Assembly (NCBI RefSeq): GCF_002101735.1
Contig: NZ_LQPE01000057.1
Span: 1-64,000, forward strand
Direction: 5' to 3'
Length of the DNA stretch: 64,000 bases
Source of the DNA: Mycobacterium kyorinense
Lineage (GTDB): Bacteria; Actinomycetota; Actinomycetes; Mycobacteriales; Mycobacteriaceae
Shown here: positions 1 to 8,159 of the stretch, one piece after another
Layout: each line of letters starts with the position of its first letter
How positions within the stretch are numbered: position 1 is the stretch's first letter
Translations under genes and position numbers: made by a program
The notes under the pieces: generated by a model
Seen by the model: the letters and a program-made list of their open reading frames with translations, nothing else
What the model was told of the DNA's origin: nothing
Database searches by the model: none

Positions 1-441
1 GGGTCGAGGATCTGGGTCGGGTCGCGGTTCGAGCTTGACCGCGGTGCGCAACTGATTGACCGTGGCCACCGCCGCCAACGCCGCGTAATGCTCATCGGAG
101 CCCTGCCCGGCGCGCGCGGCGATCACCCCGACCTGATCGAGCGACAACCGCCCCTCGGCCATCCCCGCGGCGCAGCGCGGAAACTCCTCGAGCCGGCGCG
201 CCACCGTGGCGATCGTGTGCGCAGTGCCCGACGAGGCGCCGAGTTTCCAGGCCATCAACGCCGCCAGTGACCGCACCCCGGTCATCCCCCATAGCTCGTC
301 GCGCTCCATCTCGGCCGCGATCTGCACAAGGCGCGCATCGATCGCGTTGCGCTGACCGGCCAACTCCGCCAACTCCTCAAACAACACCTCCAGCCGCTCA
401 ACAGGCTTAAGCGCCACCGCAGACGCCGCGATCGACGACAT
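1..441 (-). CDS. DUF222 / 13E12-repeat family protein, 5' part only
   Basis: The frame opens with ATG at 441 and stays open to the left edge, giving 147 residues of the N-terminal part. The translation starts MSSIAASAVALKPVERLEVL and continues with an Arg/Ala/Glu-rich helical region (ELAGQRNAID, IAAEMERDELWGM, GVRSLAALMAWKLG). This is typical of the DUF222 domain of mycobacterial 13E12-repeat proteins, which usually end in an HNH endonuclease domain. That domain would lie beyond position 1 and is not visible. These proteins are multicopy and often linked to mobile DNA, so a nearby insertion boundary is possible. The family assignment is firm; the activity is unknown. Confidence 0.75.
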   Translation of the reverse strand, partial: MSSIAASAVALKPVERLEVLFEELAELAGQRNAIDARLVQIAAEMERDELWGMTGVRSLAALMAWKLGASSGTAHTIATVARRLEEFPRCAAGMAEGRLSLDQVGVIAARAGQGSDEHYAALAAVATVNQLRTAVKLEPRPDPDPRP

Positions 442-578
442 AACCGCATCATCGCAGCCAGGTCCGACAACTTTTCGGTCAACGATCCGAGCCAGGTAAG
501 AGAGCGTCCCACCTTGGGTTTGCCGACAATTGGCGCGTCGGAGGTGGCTGACGGTTGGGTATATTTGCCACACGAGGT

Positions 579-911
579 ATGCGAGGCAGGGTGCTGGTGG
601 CGGTGCTGAGCTTGCGGGTCAAGACTGGGGCTCTTTCCGGCGTGGGGCAAGAGTTGCTGAGTGCTGCCAGCGCGATCCCCGACGCACCGCAGCCAGTGTC
701 TCCCGCTGGTGGCGATCCGCTGTCGACGGCCATCGCGGCCCACGTGACTAACACGGTCGCTCCGCTGGTTGCGGATCGCCCGGCGGCCAAGGACGAAGCG
801 AGCAGCTACGCGCAGGCTTTGGGCGCGGCCGCTCGTGCCTATGTCGGCACAGATGAGCCGCTGGGCGAGGAAATTGACTGCCAGATATCCGGCGTGCCCG
901 CCTCGGGCTAG
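579..911 (+). CDS. EspC-like (DUF2580-type) putative type VII secretion substrate
   Basis: This is a small helical protein of about 110 residues. Its core LRVKTGALSGVGQELL, then a variable loop, then AIAAHVTNTV and SYAQALGAAARAY, resembles the helix-turn-helix fold of EspC/DUF2580 ESX-associated proteins. A YxxxD export motif (YVGTD) lies near the C-terminus, where the family carries it. The start is uncertain: ATG 579 is listed, but GTG 591, 597 or 603 are in frame, and the last would begin directly at the conserved LRV segment. It is followed after 3 nt by a DUF1023 hydrolase, a pairing that suggests co-translation and co-secretion. No ESX machinery genes are in the window. Confidence 0.6.
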   Translation: MRGRVLVAVLSLRVKTGALSGVGQELLSAASAIPDAPQPVSPAGGDPLSTAIAAHVTNTVAPLVADRPAAKDEASSYAQALGAAARAYVGTDEPLGEEIDCQISGVPASG

Positions 912-914
912 CCG

Positions 915-2696
915 ATGGGCATCGACCGGCCCGGTGGCCCTTACGGCGCGGAAATGACCGCGCCGCCAGCCTGGCCCGAGGCCGACGAAACCACCCTGTT
1001 GGATACCGCCGACGCGTTCGAGGCCGACCGGAAGGCCGTCGACGAGCAGCTGTGGGTATTCCAGCGGGGCCGCACGAGGCTCTTTGAGGACGAGGTGTGG
1101 TCGGGTCAGGCCGCCAACGCCGCGAACGCCAAACACCAGCAGCAGATCAGCACGCTGCAAGCCCACGTGAACGGGTCGGCCGCGGCGGCCAAGCTGTATC
1201 GCGATTCGGCTGGCGTGGTGACCAGCACCAAGCAGCAGATCATCGAAAACGTTGAGAAGACCCAACAGCTGATCGAGAAAATCGCGAACGATCCGCAGGC
1301 AACACCCGAGCAAAAGGATTACTTCATCAAAGGCCTAGTCAGAGAGACGCACGCCGAAAACGTTCAACTGGTGCAAGCCGGCGCAACCAAGCTGAGCAAG
1401 CCGCCGGCAACTCCGCTGACCGTGCGCCCGGCCTCCAACGGACGTGAAGTTCCGCTCGCCCCGCCGCCCCAAGACACCGCCCCGCAGATCCCAAAAGCTG
1501 GCACCGACCCGAACGAAGTCAAACGCTGGTGGGACTCGCTGAGCCAACCGCAGAAAGATCAACTGCTGCGCGAGCATCCGGATATGTTGGGCAACCTCGA
1601 CGGTATCTACGTTGCCGACCGCAGCACGGCCAATACGACCGTCATGCAGCAGGATCTGGACCGGGTTACTCACGCCGCGTCGGATCACCATGTCTCGATC
1701 GATGAGGTGACCGCCCATCCGCAAAATTACGGCCTCAGCCCGGCAGATGTCACCCGTTACACCAACGCGGTGCAAGTCAAGAAGGGGCTGGAGTACAACA
1801 GTGCGAAGACCCATGCTCCGACTTTCCTTCAGGTGTACGAACCTGACAAGTTCAACGGTCAGGGTCGCGCGGCGATCGCAATCGGGAACCCGGACACCGC
1901 AGCCAACACGGCCGTGGTGGTGCCCGGCACCAGTCACAGCGTCACCGAAGGCTGGCTTTCCAGCAATGACGCGGCGAATCTGTACAACGAGACCTGGGCC
2001 GCTAACCATGGCAAGGCCACCTCGGTTGTGGCGTGGATGGGCTACAACGCTCCCGACAGCCTTGGCGATCCCCAAGTGGGGCAGACCGGGCTCGCGCATC
2101 AAGGCGGTGCCTTGTTGGCGTCTGATGTCAACGCGCTCAATGTCACTCACCAGGGTGCCTCCGATGTCACGGTGATCGGGCACTCATACGGCTCAACGAC
2201 GGTGGCCGACGCCGCGGCCGGTTACGGGATGCACGCCAACGACGTGGTTCTGATCGGATGCCCGGGAACCGACATGGCCCATAGCGCGGCCGACTTTCAT
2301 CTAGCGCAAGGGGGCCACGTCTATGTCGGCTCCGCCTCGACCGACCCGATCACCCAGCTGGGCGGCATACCACAGGTGCACGCGCCGGGCACCGATGTCA
2401 CCGTCGCCCTCGGTGCCGACCCCGCCGTCGACGGCTTCGGGTCCACCCGATTCAAAGCCGAGGTCCCCGGACTGACCTTCAACGACCACAGCCACTACTA
2501 CGATCCCGGCAGCGAATCCCTGTACAGCATGGCCGACATCGCATCCGGCCACGGCGACGCATTAGAGCGTCACGGCATGACCGCCCCACACCGCGACACC
2601 GCCCTGGGTCAAATCCTCGAGGCTTCCGGCATTCCCGGCGCCAGCGACCCCGAACTGTACCGCCCGGGCACGTCCGGGCACTACCACCACCGATAG
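915..2696 (+). CDS. DUF1023-type alpha/beta hydrolase with helical N-terminal domain
   Basis: This is a 593-residue protein. Residues 1-160 are predominantly helical, with a QLWVFQRGRTRLFED segment and coiled-coil-like heptads, similar to WXG/EspE-type secreted proteins. The C-terminal half (about 300-590) is an alpha/beta hydrolase of the DUF1023 family: a core strand ending VVVPGTSHSV and a nucleophile elbow GHSYGS with Ser424. A late His (DHSHYY) is a candidate catalytic base. The substrate is unknown; lipase or esterase activity is an inference. It follows the EspC-like gene by 3 nt, so it is probably co-expressed. ATG 954 (MTAPPAWPEADE) is an alternative start and may be the real one. 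Confidence 0.75.
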   Translation: MGIDRPGGPYGAEMTAPPAWPEADETTLLDTADAFEADRKAVDEQLWVFQRGRTRLFEDEVWSGQAANAANAKHQQQISTLQAHVNGSAAAAKLYRDSAGVVTSTKQQIIENVEKTQQLIEKIANDPQATPEQKDYFIKGLVRETHAENVQLVQAGATKLSKPPATPLTVRPASNGREVPLAPPPQDTAPQIPKAGTDPNEVKRWWDSLSQPQKDQLLREHPDMLGNLDGIYVADRSTANTTVMQQDLDRVTHAASDHHVSIDEVTAHPQNYGLSPADVTRYTNAVQVKKGLEYNSAKTHAPTFLQVYEPDKFNGQGRAAIAIGNPDTAANTAVVVPGTSHSVTEGWLSSNDAANLYNETWAANHGKATSVVAWMGYNAPDSLGDPQVGQTGLAHQGGALLASDVNALNVTHQGASDVTVIGHSYGSTTVADAAAGYGMHANDVVLIGCPGTDMAHSAADFHLAQGGHVYVGSASTDPITQLGGIPQVHAPGTDVTVALGADPAVDGFGSTRFKAEVPGLTFNDHSHYYDPGSESLYSMADIASGHGDALERHGMTAPHRDTALGQILEASGIPGASDPELYRPGTSGHYHHR

Positions 2697-2709
2697 CAAG
2701 AGGTGCAAC

Positions 2710-3231
2710 TTGCATACGCGAACAAAAAGCGGTCAGCTGCTCAGTACAGTCATAGTCGTTGCCGCAGTCGTAACGTCAGGATGCGGAGTCATGAACAATT
2801 TGCAAGCCGCCAGCGTGACGAATCCGATGACACCCGAGCAGTCCAAAGCTCAAGTCGTTGACGCCGCACGGGAAATAGTCCACGCCCTCGGTCTGCACGT
2901 CGTCAAAGCGTTCTTCTCGCACTCGTCGTGCAACGACGACGGCGACCGCCCTTTCCGCGGAGAAGTGAACATCGCCTACCCGCCAGCACCGAGCTTCGAA
3001 GCGTCAGAAGCCGAGATCGCCAAGATGGTGCAACGGCTCCAAAGTCTCGGCTGGACAGGCGACCCGGACTTCCATAGCCATGGCAGCGTGCTTAAGAAGA
3101 ACAACGTGGTCGTCACGTTCTATCCGGGAACCGGTAGCCAGGACTCAGGCATCGATGTGCTCGGCGAGTGCCGAGATGTGACCACCCCGAAACAGGCCCA
3201 GGGGTCGACCGAAGAAATCAAGCTCGGCTAA
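2710..3231 (+). CDS. putative lipoprotein, first of a tandem family
   Basis: This 173-residue protein starts at TTG 2710, preceded by an AGAGGTG ribosome binding site. A basic N-terminus and hydrophobic stretch end in a lipobox (VTSGC, Cys25), so it should be an exported acylated lipoprotein. The mature part contains TPEQSKAQVVDAA, an HSSCNDDGD segment, PFRGEVNI and a final GECRDVT. The two internal Cys may form a disulfide. The next two genes are clear paralogues sharing the N-terminal signal, TPEQSKAQ and SSC-D motifs. I do not recognise a specific function; the layout resembles other small mycobacterial Lpp proteins. Confidence 0.75.
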   Translation: MHTRTKSGQLLSTVIVVAAVVTSGCGVMNNLQAASVTNPMTPEQSKAQVVDAAREIVHALGLHVVKAFFSHSSCNDDGDRPFRGEVNIAYPPAPSFEASEAEIAKMVQRLQSLGWTGDPDFHSHGSVLKKNNVVVTFYPGTGSQDSGIDVLGECRDVTTPKQAQGSTEEIKLG

Positions 3232-3458
3232 AGCCGCGCTCGATCAAATTCGCGAGTCAGCCTGGGTGCGGACAATTGTCTCCGTGGAAGCGACACTTCG
3301 CCGCACCACAATGCCCCACTATGGCGTCTCACCGCCCGCGACACCGTCCCTGGTCAGGTCGAGGCTTTCGGCGCTCCGGAAACAGCGACTCGGAACTACA
3401 CCCTCCAGGCACGAGGGAGCACCATCGCGTTAGTGGGAGGGTCGATTGGGACGAGCAC

Positions 3459-3965
3459 ATGCGTGACAAACTGCAGATGATAGTGGTAGTCATAGTCGCC
3501 GCCATAGTTTCAGGATGTGGCGCAATCAATTTCCAAGCCACCAACGTGCCGAATCCGATGACACCCGAGCAGTCCAAGGCACAGGTTGTAAACGCCGCCC
3601 AAGACATCGTCCATACCCTCCACCTGGACGTTACCCACGCGTATTTCTCGCGCTCCTCGTGCAATGACCAAGGCGAAGCACCGTTTCGGGGAGTGATCGA
3701 CATCTACTACCCGCGTCCCGCCGACCTCGACGAAGCGGACGCTAAGCAAGCCAAGCTGGCGCAGGACCTGCGAAGCGATGGCTGGAGCGGCGACGCCGAC
3801 TTCCACACCCACGGGACAGCATTAAAGAAAAATAATGTCGAGGCTGTGCTCTGGCCAGCCAACGAAGATGTCCCGCAAGGGCATATCGAACTTAACGGGG
3901 AATGTCGTGATGTGACGACCACGAAAGACACTCGCGGCGATTCGGAGGACATCAAGTTCAACTGA
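3459..3965 (+). CDS. putative lipoprotein, second paralogue
   Basis: This 168-residue lipoprotein starts at ATG 3459 (MRDKLQM). The frame is open further upstream, but that extension is proline- and arginine-rich and would bury the signal peptide, so it is rejected. The hydrophobic stretch ends in the lipobox IVSGC (Cys20). The mature part parallels the previous gene: NPMTPEQSKAQVVNAA, SRSSCNDQGE, PFRGVIDIYY, a DGWSGDADFHTHGTALKKNN block and a final GECRDVTT. Clear similarity along the whole length, including both Cys positions, points to tandem duplication. The 227 nt between the two genes show no other feature. Function is unknown. Confidence 0.75.
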   Translation: MRDKLQMIVVVIVAAIVSGCGAINFQATNVPNPMTPEQSKAQVVNAAQDIVHTLHLDVTHAYFSRSSCNDQGEAPFRGVIDIYYPRPADLDEADAKQAKLAQDLRSDGWSGDADFHTHGTALKKNNVEAVLWPANEDVPQGHIELNGECRDVTTTKDTRGDSEDIKFN

Positions 3966-4138
3966 GGCGAAATGACCCCGCGCCGCAGGTGCGACTTCTG
4001 TCCTCCTACTTGCCGTTGCTGCCTTCTGAGGGCTGGGCGCAAATGCCCAGAACTATCGCGCCGGCGCGCGACGCGACACCCCATCGGCAGCAGGAGGCTC
4101 GACCGTGACACAGAAGGCGGTACGGCCACCTGCTGATA

Positions 4139-4396
4139 ATGGCCGTAGTCGCTATCGTCGCCGTCATTTCAGGATGCGGGGTGATGGATAAATTGCAAGC
4201 CGCCAGCGTGACGAATCCGATAACGCCCGAGCAGTCCAGGGCTCAAGCCGTCGATGCCGCAAGCGAAATCGTCCACGCCCTCGAGCTACACCTCGTTAAA
4301 GCGGTCTTCTGGTACTCGTCCTGCGACGATGACGCCACCAGCGGCTACAACATCACCGCGGTCATCGCCGGACTCACTCCAATACCCGGAAATTGA
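4139..4396 (+). pseudogene. decayed third copy of the tandem lipoprotein family
   Basis: The 85-residue frame MAVVAIVAVISGC then VMDKLQAASVTNPITPEQ matches the first lipoprotein almost residue for residue up to the SSCDDD segment. It then breaks into unrelated sequence and stops about 85 residues short of its paralogues. The 5' end is also damaged. The basic residues expected before the hydrophobic stretch are encoded immediately upstream in the same frame, but a TGA precedes them with no start codon between. A GTG at 4105 that would supply a start is in another frame. A truncated, probably non-functional relic is the best reading; expression of a short lipoprotein cannot be excluded. Confidence 0.65.
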
Positions 4397-4405
4397 ACGC
4401 ACCAG

Positions 4406-4957
4406 ATGAAGAATTGCCTCCAGCACGGCCGCAGCAGACTTCTATCGACGACGATCGTCGTTGTCGCACTAGTATCAGGATGTCACATGAAAGAACCTTA
4501 TAAGCCAACGGATCCCCGCGAAGCTACCAAAGCGGCAGCGACACTTAACACGCTGCCATCATTGGAAGCCACGCAAATACAACTCAAAACAACCATCGAA
4601 CAGATCGCCACTGCAGCCACCGCAATTGTCCCCACCCTGGCGTGGCACTGGCTCGATGAGCCAAGCCGCGGGGGTTGTTCCCCCCCCTACGAGCAGTCTG
4701 ACGGTGAACTGGTCCTCATGCCGAAATATGTGTCCGACACACCCATTCCCGAAGAGAATTGGAAACCGGTGTTTGAGATCGCGCGCGATGCTGCCGCCAA
4801 ACTCGGCGCCACTACTATCGAAGTCTTTCGCGACGCCCCTGGCAATCACGATGTCGAATTCTTCAACGAGACCGGCACAAACATACGACTAGGATCGCAG
4901 AAGGCCGCGCTGATTTCGGGTAGCACCGGCTGCCGACTACCTCGCGAAAAGAAGTGA
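4406..4957 (+). CDS. LppA-family-like lipoprotein
   Basis: This 183-residue protein has a signal peptide ending in VSGC (Cys26), so it is probably acylated and exported. The mature domain resembles the M. tuberculosis LppA/LppB family as I remember it: a helical region, a GGCSPPYEQSDGE segment, then FEIARDAAAKLGATT, a short HDVEFFNETG strand and a terminal STGC. The spacing of these elements and the two mature Cys fit that family. It shares only the signal region with the three preceding lipoproteins, so it is a different family in the same cluster. Its stop overlaps the next start by GTGA, which implies translational coupling with a small membrane protein. Confidence 0.65.
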   Translation: MKNCLQHGRSRLLSTTIVVVALVSGCHMKEPYKPTDPREATKAAATLNTLPSLEATQIQLKTTIEQIATAATAIVPTLAWHWLDEPSRGGCSPPYEQSDGELVLMPKYVSDTPIPEENWKPVFEIARDAAAKLGATTIEVFRDAPGNHDVEFFNETGTNIRLGSQKAALISGSTGCRLPREKK

Positions 4958-5319
4958 CGCGTCCGCACCCTACGCAGGCTCCGCGAAAAACCGCTCGGGC
5001 CATCGACACCCTTCTCACCGTGGTGCTTATCCTCGTTCAAGGCGGCATCGGGGCGCTGACGTTCGTAAGCCTCATCGTTTTGCCGATGTCCATCGACGAG
5101 TGCGGTTACCAACCCTGCGGCGACGAGCAATGGATCACGAGGGCATGGTGGGCAGGAATAATCTCCGGCGTCGTCGGCATCTCCTTCGCCATCGGCGGCA
5201 TGGTTCTCCTTGCCCGACGCAAGGTCTCGTTTTGGATGCCGCTACTTGGCTGCATTGCGCAGGTGTCCTTAATCGCAACCGCCTGGTTCATGGCAAGCAA
5301 AGCTGGCCCCATCACCTGA
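4954..5319 (+). CDS. small membrane protein, three to four helices
   Basis: This 121-residue protein starts at GTG 4954 within the GTGA overlap with the LppA-like gene. Hydrophobic segments lie at about residues 18-45 (LLTVVLILVQGGIGALTFV), 65-87 (WWAGIISGVVGISFAIGGM) and 93-115 (FWMPLLGCIAQVSLIATAW). The loop between the first two contains ECGYQPCGDEQW, with two Cys probably outside the membrane. I do not recognise the family. Coupling to the lipoprotein suggests a shared envelope role. It ends 107 nt before the convergent SDR gene; that gap shows nothing convincing. Confidence 0.6.
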   Translation: MTRPHPTQAPRKTARAIDTLLTVVLILVQGGIGALTFVSLIVLPMSIDECGYQPCGDEQWITRAWWAGIISGVVGISFAIGGMVLLARRKVSFWMPLLGCIAQVSLIATAWFMASKAGPIT

Positions 5320-5426
5320 AACCGATGTCACACCATCGGCCTTACGGTGCCCACAGTGGCCACGTCGACGGCACGCATCGGCATACCGACGAAGAACCAC
5401 CACCATTCTCATTGTGGCTCAACCGG

Positions 5427-6272
5427 TTACGACTTGCGCCCCACGGTCAGCTTGTCCCGCAAGGTCATCGAGGCCACCGTGCCACCGTCGCACAAGATGT
5501 CGGTACCGGTGAGGTAGCCGGCTTTGTCGCTCGCGCAGAACGCCAGCAGTTCCGCGATCTCCTCGGCCTTCCCGAATCGCTTCAACGCGGCGTACCGAAT
5601 CATCGCGCCGGCCCCGCTTTGCTCTTCGAGCCGGCCCATCGCGGTGTCGATGGAGCCCGGCGAGACCGAGAGGATGCGTGCGCCGCGGCTACCGAATCGG
5701 GCGGCCTGCGACGTGCAATACCAACGCACGAAGCTCTTGCTGATGCTGTATGCCATGCCCGGGCGCGCCCTCTCCGGAACCAGGCCGCAGACCGCCATCA
5801 TCTTCTTCATGAAGGCGTGCTCGTCGCGCAATGCGGAGCCGAATCGCTTTGTCGGAACGAACGATTCAGGGAGCATATGTGCAGCCATGGAGGCGACGTT
5901 GACAATCGCAGAGCCCTCACCGAGGACCTTGAAGAAACTCTCGTTGACGTTCACCGTACCCACCGCATTGATCCGCATGATCATCTCGGCGCCGCCCATG
6001 CTCGGGCTCACGCCGGCGGTGTGAATTACGGATGCGACGGTTCCCAGCGCGCTCGACGTCTCGACAAGTTCCGCGACGGACTCCCGGTCGGTGATGTCGC
6101 AGAGCACCGCCGTACACGCGATGCCCGCTTCCTTTAGCTCGGCCGCCGCGGCATCCAGCCGATCACGGTCGACGTCGCTGATGATGACGGAATACTCGCG
6201 GCCGACGATCTTCGCGGTCGCCAGCCCCATGCCGCCAGCCCCGCCGGTGATAACCGAAACCCGCTGACTCAT
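5427..6272 (-). CDS. short-chain dehydrogenase/reductase
   Basis: This 281-residue SDR starts at ATG 6272, overlapping the upstream stop by one base (TGATG). The N-terminal cofactor loop is TGGAGGMG, followed by SDVDRDRL, where the Asp favours NAD(H). The catalytic Tyr-Lys pair is YSISK, and the C-terminal part carries PGSIDT and GTDILCDGG. A longer insert between the NVASMA strand and the Tyr is unusual for classical SDRs. It is the last gene of a P450-ferredoxin-DUF1330-SDR operon, so it probably oxidises the alcohol made by the P450 (inference). The substrate is unknown. Confidence 0.85.
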   Translation of the reverse strand: MSQRVSVITGGAGGMGLATAKIVGREYSVIISDVDRDRLDAAAAELKEAGIACTAVLCDITDRESVAELVETSSALGTVASVIHTAGVSPSMGGAEMIMRINAVGTVNVNESFFKVLGEGSAIVNVASMAAHMLPESFVPTKRFGSALRDEHAFMKKMMAVCGLVPERARPGMAYSISKSFVRWYCTSQAARFGSRGARILSVSPGSIDTAMGRLEEQSGAGAMIRYAALKRFGKAEEIAELLAFCASDKAGYLTGTDILCDGGTVASMTLRDKLTVGRKS

Positions 6273-6559
6273 CACGCAAAGCCGGAGAGGATCACCGCGT
6301 TGCAGTCGGCGGCCGCCTGCCGCAGCTTGGCCGCTTTCTGATAGCCCTCGGACTCATACCAGGCGCGAGCGGCATCGACCGACTCGAATTCCAGCACGAC
6401 GGTCTGGTCCCCGTGCCAACTGCCTTCGAGAACTGTAGGGGCGGTATCGACCGCGAGGATGTTGACTCCGGCCATCGCTCCTCCGGCGGCCTTTGCGTAG
6501 GCCTTCATCCCCTCCGGATCTCTGATGGCCTCGGTGAGGATGACATATCCCTTTGGCAC
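6272..6559 (-). CDS. DUF1330 domain protein
   Basis: This 95-residue protein spans a single DUF1330 domain with a ferredoxin-like dimeric alpha/beta fold. It opens KGYVILTEAIRDPEGMKAY, has a central VLEGSWHGDQTVVLEF strand pair and an ARAWYESEGYQKAAKLR helix. The last two are the most conserved parts of the family. The biochemical role of the family is not established. Its position between the P450/ferredoxin pair and the SDR suggests an accessory role in the same oxidation pathway. It lies 21 nt downstream of the ferredoxin gene and overlaps the SDR start. Confidence 0.8.
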   Translation of the reverse strand: MPKGYVILTEAIRDPEGMKAYAKAAGGAMAGVNILAVDTAPTVLEGSWHGDQTVVLEFESVDAARAWYESEGYQKAAKLRQAAADCNAVILSGFA

Positions 6560-6580
6560 TGGGTCTCCTTGTGTTAGAGG

Positions 6581-6769
6581 CTAATTCGCCTCGATGGCCT
6601 GCTCGGGGCAATCCTTGACGGCGTCTCGGACCGCGTCCTCGAACTCGGCCGGAACCTCGGACACGGTGACGACCGAATAGCCGTCCTCGTTGATTTCGAA
6701 TACCGACGGGCAGATGGTGGTGCAGATCCCGTGCCCGCGACAGCGCTCCTCGTCGACTCTGGCTTTCAC
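6581..6769 (-). CDS. P450-associated 3Fe-4S type ferredoxin
   Basis: This 62-residue ferredoxin starts at GTG 6769, overlapping the P450 stop by GTGA. The cluster motif is C10-x2-H13-x2-C16, with a last CP pair at Cys54. This fits the variable CXX?XXC(X)nCP class of mycobacterial P450 partners, with His at the variable position. An additional Cys20 sits where the second ferredoxin of this window (37995-38189) has Ala. It should pass electrons from a reductase, not encoded here, to the upstream P450. The coupled translation supports that pairing. Confidence 0.88.
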   Translation of the reverse strand: MKARVDEERCRGHGICTTICPSVFEINEDGYSVVTVSEVPAEFEDAVRDAVKDCPEQAIEAN

Positions 6770-8049
6770 CTACCACCCTCCAGGTCGAATTCCAGGTGCA
6801 GTTCGGTCAGGCCGCGCAGGATATACGTCGGCACATACTGATAACGCCGGTCGCCGGCCGGCCCGTGCTTGCTCTCCGAAATCCTGATGTCGGTCGTGCG
6901 GTCGAGCAACCGCTCGATCGCCACCCGCGTCTCCGCTCGGGCCAGCGGCGCGCCGGGGCAGCTGTGGATCCCCCGGCCGAACGCGATGTGCTGGCGCGCA
7001 TTCTTGCGGGCCGGGTCGAAGGTGTCGGGGTTTTCAAACCGGCGCGGGTCACGATTGGCGGCCCCATTGACCACCATCACCGTTGTGCCGGCGGGGATTT
7101 CGACCCCACCCACGCTGGTCGGCACCCGGGACAGCCGAAAGTCGCCCTTGACCGGGCTTTCGATGCGCAATGCCTCCTCGATGAAGTTCGGGATCAGGCT
7201 GCGGTCGCCTCGCAGCCGCTCCTGAATGTCGGGGCGCTCACCGATGACTTGCAGTGCGGCACCGAGCAGCCGCACGGTGGTCTCTTGGCCCGCTGAGAAC
7301 ACGTTGGTCGCGACGCGGGCCACGTCGGTCACGTCCGGAACCGAGCCGTCGGGGAACGTCGCGTTCGCCAGCCCGGTCAGCACGTCGTCGCGGGGTGCGC
7401 GGCGCCGGTCGGAAATGTAGTCCGAGAACGTGCCGTACAGGAACTCAAGCGGACTGTGCGACAACGACTTTTCGCCGGTGCTGCCCACCCCGCCGCCAGC
7501 GTTGCGGTGAATTCCCTTGACGAACGCGTCGCGGTCCTCTTCTGGCACACCGAGCAGGTCGGCGATCACCAGCAGCGTGAACGGGCCCGCGAACCCCTTG
7601 ATGAATTCGCCCTGCCCCGGCGCGAGGAAATCGTCAAGTACCCGGTCGGCAAGCACCCACATCGCGTCTTCGTTTTCCTTGAGACGCTTGGGTGTAATCA
7701 ATCGCATCAGCAGCGCACGGTGATTGGTGTGCACCGGTGGGTCGAGCGTGGGCAGCTGGTCGCTGAACGGCAGTTCGTCGCGATGCTGCTCGATCAGCTC
7801 GGTCACGTCATCGCCCTCGAGCGGCACCGGGAAGCCCGGGAACGGACCTGTGACCGAGATGCACGACGAGAACGTCTCGGCGTTGTTGGCGACCTCGACG
7901 GCCTCCTCCCAACCGGTCACCATCGTCACCCCGTGATGCGGCTCGCGGGTGACCGGGCACTTGCGTCGCAGCGCGTCGAAGTAGGCGTAGGGGTTCTCGA
8001 GGAGCCGGTCGTCCCGGAAAAAATCCAACGCGGTCAGATCGTCCGCCAT
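6766..8049 (-). CDS. cytochrome P450
   Basis: This 427-residue soluble bacterial P450 has the oxygen-binding I-helix motif AGQETT (253-258), the K-helix ExxR (Glu292, Arg295) and the heme loop FGRGIHSCPG with Cys364. The usual Asp/His before the Glu is Gln255, a tolerated variant. The substrate cannot be inferred from sequence; mycobacterial P450s of this type often hydroxylate lipids or terpenoid-like molecules. It heads an operon with ferredoxin, DUF1330 and SDR genes. The subfamily was not assigned. A weak palindrome TGAGA-N7-TCTCA lies about 20 nt upstream of the start, at 8082-8098. Confidence 0.92.
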   Translation of the reverse strand: MADDLTALDFFRDDRLLENPYAYFDALRRKCPVTREPHHGVTMVTGWEEAVEVANNAETFSSCISVTGPFPGFPVPLEGDDVTELIEQHRDELPFSDQLPTLDPPVHTNHRALLMRLITPKRLKENEDAMWVLADRVLDDFLAPGQGEFIKGFAGPFTLLVIADLLGVPEEDRDAFVKGIHRNAGGGVGSTGEKSLSHSPLEFLYGTFSDYISDRRRAPRDDVLTGLANATFPDGSVPDVTDVARVATNVFSAGQETTVRLLGAALQVIGERPDIQERLRGDRSLIPNFIEEALRIESPVKGDFRLSRVPTSVGGVEIPAGTTVMVVNGAANRDPRRFENPDTFDPARKNARQHIAFGRGIHSCPGAPLARAETRVAIERLLDRTTDIRISESKHGPAGDRRYQYVPTYILRGLTELHLEFDLEGGR

Positions 8050-8159
8050 CTGCTGCTCCGTTCGCGCAATCTCGGCTAGTGAGAATGTCCCTCTCAGCTA
8101 TGAGTATTACATTTCCATAGGGAGCGCTTCGACGTCAACGGAGCAGTGAAGGTACCTCT

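Noticed and set aside
282..1313. A 343-residue minus-strand frame at the left end
   Set aside because: It overlaps the DUF222, EspC-like and DUF1023 genes in conflicting frames and has no recognisable content.
3168..3458. In-frame upstream extension of the second lipoprotein
   Set aside because: The extra 97 residues are Pro/Arg-rich, overlap the previous gene and would put the lipobox far from the N-terminus.
8082..8098. TGAGA-N7-TCTCA as another site of the GAGAAT regulon
   Set aside because: Only 5-bp arms and a shifted core; it resembles the motif too weakly to assign to the same regulator.
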